Assembly (NCBI GenBank): GCA_002104895.1
Contig: MCFG01000046.1
Location: forward strand, 62,001-126,000
Direction of reading: 5' to 3'
DNA: 64,000 nucleotides
Source of the DNA: Anaeromyces robustus
Taxonomy: Eukaryota; Neocallimastigomycota; Neocallimastigomycetes; Neocallimastigales; Neocallimastigaceae
The position numbers and the translations under genes are program-made. Below the pieces are notes generated by a model. The model was not told the origin of the DNA and ran no database searches. It saw only the letters and a list, made by a program, of their open reading frames with translations. Positions 25,103 through 37,004 of the stretch are shown piece after piece. Each line of letters starts with the position of its first letter. Position 1 is the first letter of the stretch.

Positions 25103-25450
25103 TTTCTTCATTTTTTATACTTATTCTTAATTAAAAATAAAAATAAAATAAAAAAAAAAAATTAGTTAACTGAATTAAAGAGTAGTTTAAAAAAGAATCT
25201 TGATGTTAAACAAATGCTTTCTAATTCATTTAAACCACAAACAAATGTTACATCATCAGCACCTACTCAAATTAATGATTTATCTAGTTTAATTAAAAAA
25301 AGGAAACCTAATGATTCAGCTTCCCCAACTACTACTACTACTACTACTACTACCGATAATAATAAAACTGAAGAAAAGAAAGAAGTAAAAGAACCAGAAA
25401 CTAAAAAGATTAAAGTAGATAATGAATCTAAGGAAGAAACTAAAAAATAG
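23005..25450 (+). CDS. NASP: NASP/Sim3/Hif1-family histone H3-H4 chaperone (SHNi-TPR protein)
   Basis: Six exons: 23005-23201, 23391-23533, 23954-24169, 24343-24433, 24743-24965 and 25166-25450 (384 aa). The start is the ATG before SDSKGKNPEE. The first TPR helix pair (DLIESGTKFYALQQYDLAID, then VNQYGELAPQCAPVYYYYGQ) matches the SHNi-TPR signature with the conserved GELAP-CA-YYYYG block. TPR2 is split by an acidic stretch (GDEEDGDENGEQEED) that contacts histones in this family. TPR3 and TPR4 follow (GNYIEAAKYYEDGLVILE; LAEAHYKLALALECNDQGEKA), then a coiled coil and a Lys-rich tail with KKIKVDNESK, likely a nuclear signal. The family escorts newly made H3-H4 to the nucleus. The fourth intron (24434-24742) starts ATATCCTTT and ends CAC, the U12 AT-AC pattern; only this junction restores the conserved LAE-HY-LALAL block. 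Confidence 0.88.
24434..24742 (+). other. Probable U12-type AT-AC intron in the NASP-like gene
   Basis: The exon before ends GCTGAAGC and the intron begins ATATCCTTTTT, an exact match to the strict minor-spliceosome AT-AC donor. It ends AAACAC before TCATTACAAG. Joining here gives A-H-Y-K-L-A-L-A-L, as in the TPR of the family; other acceptor positions nearby bring in a stop codon. No GT donor exists between the conserved LAEA codons and the stop eight codons on. A good TCCTTAAC branch site was not seen near the 3' end, which is the weak point. Confidence 0.75.
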
Positions 25451-26390
25451 AAAGAATAAACTAAAAGTAATGTTTGTATAATATTACTTTTAAAAATAAA
25501 ATGATATTTTTTTTTTCTTCTTCTTTTTCTTTCTTTTCTTTTAAATTTTTATGATGATTATGATAATATTTTAAATTTATCTTTTTCAATTTTTTTTTTT
25601 TCTTTTCGTTTTATTATTTTTTTAAAAAAATTTTTTTTTATAAATTAATAATCATAATTAATATAGTAATGAATATTTAGTTAAAAAATAATTAATATAT
25701 AAATATAAATATTTTTTTTACCATTTATATTATATTATATAATATTTATTAATTAAAACTAAACTCAAATAAAAACTATTATATAATAAATAAATAATTA
25801 AATAAATTTAAATAGATAAATAAAATATATAAATAAAACAATATGCTTTTTTTTTTTTTGTAAAATTTATTGTTCAAATAAATTGTTTATTATTATCAAT
25901 ATATATAATAATTATTAGTTTTTAAAAACTAATTATTATGTTGTATGACAATATATATTTAAATTAATTATTATAAATGATATTTCTAATAGATTTTACA
26001 CTAAAATATTATTATTAAATTTTTAGATTATATATAAATGATTATATTAAATTGTTTTATGTCAATATTTTGTTTATTCATTTATTTTATTCATTCATTT
26101 ATTATTTTTATTATTATTATAATTATAATTATAATTATTACTATTTTATCATTATTATCATTATTATCATTATTATTATCATTATCTTTATTATCATTAT
26201 TTTCTAAATAAAAAAAAAATCATTTTTTATTAAATGACTTTTTTTTTTTTTTTTTATTATAGCTTTATATCTAAAATTAGTAAAAAAACAAAAAAAACAA
26301 AAATTCTTATTAAATATGATATATTTTTTTATTTTATATTATTTTATATTATTTTATTTTATTGTATTTTATTTTTTCTTCTATTTTCCT
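25451..26390. other. Convergent intergenic region between the NASP-like and ZIP genes
   Basis: Two genes end towards each other here. The DNA is A/T-rich with T runs just past the NASP-like stop and an ATTATC repeat (about 26150-26200). A 13-base inverted pair, AATTATTA with flanks, lies near 25910-25940 (CTAATTATT/AATAATTAG around GTTTTTAAAAA). No coding signal. Confidence 0.5.
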
Positions 26391-26744
26391 CTAAGCCCAG
26401 ATTCCAACAAGTGCCATAGCAACACAACCCAAATAAAATGATAATAGTTGAATATATTTACTAATTTTATTCATATTATCCCATTTATTAGAAGAAGTAT
26501 GATGAGATAAAATGTTAACTAAAGAATCATAAATTAAAAGACCTGCTGCAAGTGAATCTAAAATTCCTTGTATACATGTCATAGTAGTAGTATTTGAACT
26601 ATTAATATTATATATAATTAAACCACCAATACCACCAAGTGGCATAGTTATACTGTAAAATACTACCATTAATATTGGTGTTAAAAAATTTTTAAATTTT
26701 GCTTCAATAAATATAGTTGATAAAGCAATACCCTAAATAAGAAT

Positions 26745-26781
<37 letters not shown>

Positions 26782-28596
26782 TAAATATACAGATATATAT
26801 ATATAATGGATTAGTTATAAATAAAAATATTATTTCAATTAATTTTTTTTTTTTTCTTAGGATTATAAATTATATATATATGTATATATATAATATTTTA
26901 ATATTTTAATATACCTCAAAGAATTGATGTATCATTAAAGCAATTAATAAGAAATTTATGTCATTTTCAAAATTTGTTCCAAAAGCAAAACCAATTAATA
27001 CTGAATGTAAAGATATACCAATTTCTAATAAATAGCTTACTATTTGTTTTTTATTTGTAAGGAATAAAGCTTCGGTATGACAACAACTTTCTTCAAAATG
27101 TTCGATATTATATTGATATGTATTATAATTATTGAAGTTTAAGTCTATTATTATATTTTAAATATAGATTAATAAATTTTAGTAATATATATAATATTTA
27201 TATTAAATATAAATAAGTAATAAAATAGGTATATAAATAGGTGAATAAATAAATAAGTAAAAATAAGTAAATAATTAAATAAATAAATAAAAAAATAAAA
27301 ATAAAAATAAAATAAAAATATTTAAATATAATGAAAAATATAATAATAATAAATATATAAAATAGGTTACATGTACAATTCTCTTGTTCTTCTATTTCAT
27401 TATCATTGCTATTACTATTATTACTATTATTTTTATCACCACCATCATCATTATTATTGCTATTACTATTATTATTATTATTTTTATCATTATCATTATC
27501 ATTATCATCATCATCATCATCTTTATTATTATTATGATTATTACCTTGAGAGAGTAGTGAATCACTTTCTGACAATATTGAATTATTGTCATAATTATGA
27601 ATAAGAATGTCAGGTTTATTTTGGTCATCTGTGTTAAATTAATAATATTATTATTTATTAATATTTAATATTAATATTATTATTATTAATATTATAAATT
27701 TTTTTGAAAATAAAATATATATTATATAAAGTATTATTACCTTCATGATTATTGGGTGTTTGTTTCTTTTGTTTATTGAAATATTCTTTAACAATAATTT
27801 GAATACCATGAGCAAGAATAATACCAGTTACAGCAAAAACACCTGAAAAAGCATCATAATTTTCTTTAAAAAATTCAGGAGCATCATCACCAGATAACAT
27901 TTTATCTGCTGGGGATAACATATGAACAAATGCTACTGTAATAATAACACCTGTTCCAAACATTTTTATCGAATTAAATAAAGTACCACTAACAGAAAAG
28001 AATTTTCTTTATTATATTAAAATATATAATTATGTTAATTATATTTTAGTAAATAATTTTTAAAATATTATACTTTTCTATAACACATATATAATTACAA
28101 TTATAGATATTAAATAATAAGAAAACTAACTTATTTTTTAATAATATAGGAAGAATAGTTCCAATACATGATGACAGTATAATTAAACATAAACCATAAA
28201 GATGAAATGCAACCCCATATTCTGGTTTAGAATTATTTGTCTCTAATTATTATAATTGTTTTTTTTTTTTTTTTAAATATTAGAAGAAATTTTATGAAAT
28301 TATTATATAAGTATATTGTAAATAAGAAAAAAAAAGTTAAAATATAAATATATTATATTATTACAAATAATTATAATAATAAAGAAAATAAGACTTAATA
28401 TCAAAAGAAAAGACAAAAAGAAAAAGAAATTTTTATATATTTCCAAAAAGAAAATTATATTAAATATCAATATTTTATTATATATATAGATAGTTATAAA
28501 AAAATGATAAATACCTTTATTATTTTCAGGTGTTTGGGTATAAATTGAAGGAAATATTAAAAATAAAAGAAATATACCTAATATTATTTGAGTCAT
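26391..28596 (-). CDS. ZIP-family zinc/iron transporter
   Basis: Six exons: 28515-28596, 28131-28242, 27741-27988, 27371-27628, 26915-27144 and 26391-26732 (423 aa). A signal-like leader (MTQIILGIFLLFLIFPSIYT) is followed by eight predicted membrane spans. MFGTGVIITVAFVHMLSPAD matches TM2 of fungal ZIPs, and the two signature helices read HSVLIGFAFG (His280) and HQFFEG (His306, Glu310), the residues that form the binuclear metal site. The loop between TM3 and TM4 (about aa 148-250) is usually His-rich; here it is an Asn/Asp-rich tract followed by HFEESCCHTE, which could serve in metal sensing. The family moves Zn2+ or Fe2+ into the cytosol from outside or from organelles. Two donors six bases apart (27371 and 27377) would both keep the frame at the end of exon 4. 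Metal specificity cannot be read from the sequence. Confidence 0.9.
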
Positions 28597-29941
28597 TGTG
28601 AACTTTTATGAGAAAAAAAAAATAATTCAATAGAAATGAATTTTTATAAAAATTGCTTTATATTTTTGTAAGTATTGATTTAAATTTTTAAATTTTAAAT
28701 TTTAATTTAAATTTTAAAATACACTTTTTGTTGTTTTTGATAATTTTTATTTATTATTGTATTTAAAAATTGTTTTTTTTTCTATATTATACTTTATATC
28801 GAATAATAATATAAAAATATAAATTTTCTTTTTATAATTAATAATTGAAAGAGTTTTTTTTTTTTTTTTTTTGTTTAAATGTTTTTTACATATATTAGAT
28901 ATTTACAAAATGGGGAATATATATATTATTACATATATACTCTTTTTTTTAATATTTTTTTATTTATTATAAATATTTTATTTTTTTTAAAAAAAAAAAA
29001 GTAATTCTAAAGAAAGAAATGCTCTATATATATATACAAGAAATAAGTGTTAAAAAAAAAAAAAAGAAAAGTATATAAAAAAATAAATTTTTTAATTATT
29101 CAAAAAAATATCTATAAAAATTTAATGAAAAAAAAAATTTATTAAAAATTTAAATTTTTTTTTTATATTAATTTTTTTTTAAATTTAATATATTGAATAT
29201 TGAGTATTACATTTAAATATTATATTATAATTATTTATTATTATATTTATTTAATATTTATTTATTTATTTATTAGTGTTAATTCTTATATATTATAATA
29301 TTTTATATTTAATATTTTATATATGTAAAGTTGAAATTATTATTAAATCAAAAAAAAAAAAAAAAAACAAAAACATAAATTATATATTAAGGTAACATTG
29401 TAAGATGAATTATTATTATATTATTATTATATTACATTTTATATTTTATATGGATGTTACTATATATTAAAATATACTCAAATTAAAAAATTTAATTAAA
29501 TAATATATAATGTTTTTTTTTTAAAATTTTAAATGATTTATATTAACAATATATTTTATTATATTTTATTATATTTTATTATATTATAATTTTTAAATTG
29601 AAATTTTAAATTATAAAAAATTTTATATTAAATTATTAAAAATCATAATAAAGACATATTATTATATATTATAATTAATTAATAATATGTGGATAATATA
29701 TTTAATAATTATTACATAATATATTTCAATTGATTACTAATATCTAATTTATTAATATGTGGAATTTGTCAAAAAAAGTTTAAATTGCTCAATATTAATA
29801 AAAAAAAAATTGTTTTTAATACTTGAAAAATTTTAAATTAGCAATACTAATATATTTAATTAATGTTAATAACAAATAAAATAAAATAAAATAAAAAAAT
29901 AAAAGTAAAACGAAAAAAGAAAAAAGAAAAAAAAGAAATAA

Positions 29942-29972
<31 letters not shown>

Positions 29973-30579
29973 AGAAAAAAAAAAGAAAAAAGAAAAAATA
30001 AAAATAAAAATAAAATAAAATAAAATAAAATAAAATAAAATAAAATAAAAATGTTTAATTAAGAATAATCATATTCATGTCAATACTAGTTGAAAATTTA
30101 AGCATTTAGGATAATATACATACACATAATTTAAATAAATATAAACATATTAAATATTATAATAATCTAATAAACCTAAAGATAAAATAAACAAAGTTTC
30201 AGATATAAATATATTAAAAAATGTTCCATACTTAAAATAAAAAATTTATATATATATATTTTAATTCTATTTAATTAATAATTATTATAAAATATATTAA
30301 ATTTTTTTTTTTAGAAAACTCGATAAAATTATTACGATTATTATTATTAAATATATTTAAATATTTAATTTTTTATATAAATTGCTTTTATTAAATATAT
30401 TATTTCATTAACATAAAAAGATCGAAATGATAATAAAATTTTATAAAGTTAATACTAAGCAAATTTTAATGATTTTTAAATATATATTGTATTACATACA
30501 TTATGAAATAATAGAATAAAAAAAAAAAAAAAGAAAAAAAAAAAAAATGAAAAAAAAGCGAAAGAGAAAAAAGAAATAT

Positions 30580-30635
<56 letters not shown>

Positions 30636-31381
30636 ATTAATACTAAAAAGATAATTGATAAAGAAAAAAAAAATAAAACACATCTATAAAATGAAGAGAA
30701 AAAAAAGAATAATAAAATAATTTAGTATTAAATATAAGAAAAGTAGTTTTTATTAAATTATAAAAAATATGATAGAATAATATATATTATATATGTATTT
30801 TAAGATTAATAATGTATAATTAAATTTTATTTAATTATTTTGAATATAATTTAAAATATAAAATATATAACATTTTAGAATTGATAAATTCTTTTAAAAT
30901 CAACAAAAGAAAATAAATATATATAAATAAAAAAAAGTTATTAATTACTGTTATTTTATATTATAAGTAATACTATTAAATTAATTATTTATTAATCTAT
31001 TATAAAATATAGGTTATATAAAATTGGTGTTTAAAAAGGGAAAAAGGGTATATTATATATAAGGTAAAAAAATAAATAAAAATAAAATATAAAATAAAAT
31101 ATAAAAAAAAAAAAAAAAAACTAGAAAAAAAAAATGCATTGGAAATAATATAAAACAAAATAAAATAAAGTAAAATATGAATATACAAAAACATTAATAG
31201 ATATATTAATGTTTAATATATATTAAGAAATTGTGAATTATAAAAATAAAAAGTCATATTATATTATTCTTTATTCTATATATATATATATATATTTTTA
31301 AATGAATATTCCATTCCATTATATAACTTTAAATTTATCTTTTTATTTTTCACTTCCTTTTCCACAAAGTTATTTAAAATA
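28597..31381. other. Gene-free DNA upstream of the ZIP gene
   Basis: The ZIP promoter must lie near 28597. Further right are purine runs of GAAAAAA type (about 29900-29998), TAAAA repeats (about 30000-30050) and an uninterrupted T50 run (30582-30631). No coding signal. Confidence 0.5.
30582..30631 (+). repeat. Homopolymer of 50 T
   Basis: An unbroken T run immediately preceded by a purine-rich stretch (about 30515-30577), so the region switches strand composition sharply. Confidence 0.85.
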
Positions 31382-31439
31382 TTACTCTTCATCATCATCA
31401 GTTCCTCTTCCTTTTTTCTTCAGTTTTTTTCCAATAAAT
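31382..31439 (-). CDS. Possible orphan terminal exon or tiny gene, unknown
   Basis: On the minus strand a T-rich tract ending TTTTAG leads into a frame reading FIGKKLKKKGRGTDDDEE followed by TAA (stop at 31382-31384). The base composition and the Lys-block-then-acidic tail look like the C-terminus of a small eukaryotic protein, and the acceptor is good. No upstream exon was found between here and the SEC24 stop codon at 32578. Read without splicing, a frame opens at an ATG 14 codons further up and gives a 33-aa peptide. It may be a decayed gene fragment, a last exon whose partners are too short to see, or chance. Confidence 0.25.
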
Positions 31440-32048
31440 CTAAAAAAAAAATAATCCAATCCAATTTCTTTTCTTTCTTTCATTTTCCAATATAATCATT
31501 AATCCATATTCAATTTTCATAATCTTTTCTATTATTTTTTAATATAGTATATTGTAGTATTTCAAATAATTTTTTATTATTTTTTTTTTTTTACTTTATT
31601 TTTTGCTTTTATTTAATTGTTTATTTTTTTTTTTTTTTATTTTTTTTATTTTATTTTTATTTTTTTTTTTTATTTTTTTTATATTTTTATTACTATTTTT
31701 ATTTTTTCATTTTATTTTTATTTTTATTTTTATTTTATATAATTTATATATATATATATATAATTTTTTTTTAATATTTATTGATTCATTTTCATTTCTA
31801 TTATTAATATATTTATTAATATATATTATAGTTATAATATTGTATTATAATTTTGTTGATATAAAATATTGATGATAATATTTTTATAAAGAAATATTTG
31901 GTATCCAATATACAAATAATAATATTTACGTTATTTTAACATATTATTATATTATATTGATATTAATTATTTTTCTTTTTTCTTTTTCTTTTTCTAATGA
32001 TTGTTTCTATTATTGATTGTTTCTATTATTGATATTATTTTGATATTA

Positions 32049-32120
<72 letters not shown>

Positions 32121-32387
32121 TTCTAATGATTGTTTGTTTCTATAATTCCATAAAAAAAATAATATAAATAATTCAAAAAGAGGGAAAAAAATTTAACTAA
32201 AAAACGTATAATGATATAACAATATTTTAATTTATATTTATTCCAAATTTTCTTCTTTTTTTTTGTTTTTTTTTTTTTTGTTTTAGGAATAATAATCCGG
32301 TTTACTATTTTATATTATAAGATATTTAAATATTTAATAAATGAATAAATAAATAAAAAAAGGAAATAAATAATAAAAAAAAGGAAA

Positions 32388-32432
<45 letters not shown>

Positions 32433-32541
32433 GTTTAGTTTTTAATATTAATAATACTTATATATTATAAATTTAAATATTATTATTCTATATAATAATT
32501 ATTACTATTATTACTATTATTATTATTATTTATTTATTAAT

Positions 32542-32572
<31 letters not shown>

Positions 32573-32577
32573 TTTTT
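31440..32577. other. Gene-free DNA downstream of SEC24
   Basis: T-rich tracts (about 31580-31750), an ATT array of about 75 bp (32046-32120), ATA and TTTA repeats (about 32395-32430 and 32530-32575), and one oddly G/C-bearing word, AATCCGGTTTAC, at about 32293. The 3' untranslated region of SEC24 should lie at its right end. Confidence 0.5.
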
Positions 32578-34422
32578 TTACTTTTTTAATTGCTTTAATA
32601 AAATATTAAGATATTGTGGATAAGATGGAGCATATTCATGTCTATCTTCAATTAAATTGGCAAAGAAATTACGTTTTAATAATTTTGGACTACTTTCTTT
32701 GATAATATAAAGTACTGGATAACAATTATGAGTTAATATATGATGTTCTCTTATTTTTGAAATTAATTGATGAATAATTTTTGAATAATCATCTTGAGGT
32801 TGAGGTAATTCCATCTTTTTTTTTTTTTTTTTAAAAAAAAATATTAATTAATAATGTATATATTTAATTATAAATACATTATAGTATTAATATATAATAA
32901 TAATATTAATATTAATAATATATATAAAAAAAAATAAATCAATTAATATTATTTTTAATTATTTAATATTTAATTAAATTATGATTTTTTTTTATATTAT
33001 TATATATTTAATTATTTTATTATTTTATAATTTTTTAAAAGAAATAATAATAATTATATATATATATAAATGATTAACATTGAAGATTTACCTTTCCAGA
33101 TGAAATAGCATCATAATTTTTATTAAATAAAGATTGAAGTAAATCTGAATTAGAATTCTTTGATATCCAAATATATAATTCTAAACCATTATCAATTAAA
33201 TAAATACCAGTTCCTTCAATTCTATCACTACATAAATTTTGTGCATTTGGAAAATGAATTGATCCTTTAATATCTTCTATCATTGAACCTACTTTAGAAT
33301 TCATACTATGTATTGAATAAAATCTTGGAAGGACTATATTCATTACTGTATTTAATGATTTTGAATAAATTTGATTTAATAAATATGATTTAGTATCAAT
33401 TGATATCGATTTACTTTTACGAAAAGCCTCCTTCATTAAATTAATTATATATAATATAATATATTGAAATCAGTATATAATAAAAAAAAATAAAAAAAAA
33501 AAAAAAGAAAAAAAAAAAGAAAAAGTAAATAATATCATATAATTTTATAAATTAAAAATTAAAAATAAAATATAAAATATAATAATAAAAAAAAAATAGT
33601 ATAATTTTTATATTTACATTATTCAATAATGCTAATGTAAAGAGTGGTAATAGTTTTAATGTTGATGGGACCTTTAATAATTTATTTTCATCTTTGGATA
33701 AAAATATATTATATAATGTTTTAACTAAATCATTACAATTATTCTCAATTGTATTACTTGTATATTCTGCTCCATAATTAATAGTATTATCAACCGCTAT
33801 ATTAAAGAAACAAAATTATTAAAAAATTAAAAAAAAGTTATATATATATATATAATTAATACATGAATTATATTATATAATTATTTAAATAAGTTTTATA
33901 TTTTTAAATAATTATATTATATTATATTATATTATATATTTTTATGCCTTTTTTAGATAAGAAAGTACATAAAGTACAAATATCAATATTTTCAACAATT
34001 GCTGTTAAATTACTTGAAGTTGGGAAAGATTGAGTAATAATACGAATTTTTCTTTCACCTTTATCATTGAAATGTGCTAATACAAATTGAATACTAACAT
34101 CTGTATCATTAATATCATCGGTAACATCCATTTCTAATGTAAATGAATTTTCTGGGTTTAATATTGGAATGATATATTTATTGGATGAAACTTTTGAAAT
34201 ATTACCATGAACTTTTTGTATTGTTAATCCTTTAGAAAGATTAAAGAAAGCAACAGCGTCATAACCTACTGATTTAGTTAATACTTTAGTTAATTCATTA
34301 ACTAATTTATTTTCATCTTCTTTAACTGATGAATTGAAATTTTCATATACATATAATGATCCACTTGTATTTTTACATAATGTTGCTAATTTATAATTAT
34401 TATTATAATTAAATTTTTAAAA

Positions 34423-34495
<73 letters not shown>

Positions 34496-35037
34496 TCAAT
34501 TAATTATATTTTTAATTTTTAGTTTTTTTTTTTTTAATCAAATTAATTGATAATTATTTTAATGATTTAATGAATAATTAAAATAATAAAGTTCTAATAT
34601 ATCTAACATAATATACGTATATGTGTATATTTGGTTATATACTTACATAAAGTTGAAATATCTAAAAATTGATGAGGGAATAAGAATAAATCTATACATA
34701 TTTTATTTTCATTACATTCTTTTGCAAATTGTGGATAATATTTATCTGATGGTTGGAATAAAGTAGATTCCTATTTATATAAAAAATAATAAATAAATGA
34801 TTATTTTTAAATTTTTAAATTTAATATTATAATAATTACTAAATTGAACTTTTTTTTTTCCAAATATAAATAATAAACTATAATAATTTTAAATGTATTA
34901 GTATATACCTTTTCTTCTTCTGGATTTTTAACCTTTAATGCACCAAGTCCTACATCTGGTAAAATAGACTGAAATACTATCATTTTTCCTCCAACATTTT
35001 TCTAATAAATTTGATTAAATAATATTAATAATAATTA

Positions 35038-35092
<55 letters not shown>

Positions 35093-35465
35093 GATATTTA
35101 TATTTATTAATTTTAATATATAATTATATTATATATTATATATATATATATTAATATATAGATATTATATTAAAAAAAATTATATTATCTATTTATAATA
35201 TATTTACAAGAATTTCATAACCAGCTTTTAATGCTGAACCTAATGCATTACTATTAACATATGAAAATGAGAAAATTTTATTTAATTTTTTTAAGAATTC
35301 TTCAATGGCTTTTCTTGAATCTTTTAAATAAGTAAATAAACCAGTTGGAGATGGTAGGAAAACTTCTTCTAAATCAGATAATATAATCATTGATGGAGCT
35401 TCAGTATTACTCTATAATAATTTAAAGTAATATTAAAATAATATTAAAATAATAATAATAAAATA

Positions 35466-35527
<62 letters not shown>

Positions 35528-35532
35528 GTATT

Positions 35533-35617
<85 letters not shown>

Positions 35618-36950
35618 ATTTTTTTTTTAAGTTTTTTTAAAAAAATATATATATATAAATTAATTAATAAAATAATAAAATAATATTTAATAAAATTTAA
35701 AAACATTTAAAAATATATATATATATAGTATATATATAATTATATTTACATAAAATTTAAAAAAATGAACAGTAGAATCAACAGTAATAAAACCAACACA
35801 AGCTTTTCCATTTGGATTTGGAATTTTATCTAATGTATTTAAAATTATATTTGCTATAGTATAAACCATACCAGATTGAATGGATATATAAGAAACATCA
35901 ACTACAAATAAATAAATAGAATCATTAATATTTTCTGGAGGTTCAGGGAAAATATAATCTACTACAGGATTAACTAATTCTGGTCGTTTCATCCCTTTTT
36001 TACCACTCCATTTATAAAAAGATGGAAGTGTATTAATTTGATTACATATATTACATCGATAACGTGAATTATCATCAATAAAAGTAACATATGGATTAAT
36101 ATAAGCATAACATTTAGTACACATAGCAATTGTTTCTGGATTAACGATAGGAATACGTCCATCCCCTTCATGTAAATTACGATAGGGTGAAAATATAATA
36201 GATAATGGAATTTTTAATCTTTTAAAAATATATTTAGAAAAGGGGATAACGTTTAAGGAACTAGAAACATAAGAATATAAAGAATTATAAGATCGTATAA
36301 CTGTATCTTTAGGAGATTTTGGTAAAATATGATAATCAAATTGTGAAATATTATGTTTTTCATGAAATAGATTAGTAAATTTAGGAATTTTATATTTTGC
36401 ATAATAAGATAAGGTTTGAGTTTCATAGATAGGCATAGCAGATGGACTACAATAAAAAAGTCCTGCAGGTACAATTTCATTTTTCTTATTATTATTATAT
36501 GTTGTACTATCTTCTTCACCAGGAATAATATAATTTTCTGTTTTACGTGGAATAGGTTTAAAATCATTTATTAATGACATGGATTTAGATTCTGAAAGTG
36601 ATTTAATATCATCATCACTATTACTGTCATTATCACCATAAAATAAAGCTGAATTAGAATAATATAAATTTCCATTACTATTCTTCAAAGTGGTTGCTGT
36701 TGTTGGTGCTGTTACAGAAGCTAAATAGGGTTGATTTGGTGTTAAATTATTAGTTGGTGCAGAAAGTAAAATATTATTATTATTATTAAGATTATTATTA
36801 TTAAGATTATTAGGTTGACCAGTATTTGAAAAAGATGATAATGGTCTATTAACTATTGGCGGTTTTTCTATAGTTAATGGATGTAATGGTGGTGGCATTG
36901 TATGATGTATTGGTATATTATTATTATTATTGTTGTTGTTGTTGTTGTTA

Positions 36951-37004
<54 letters not shown>

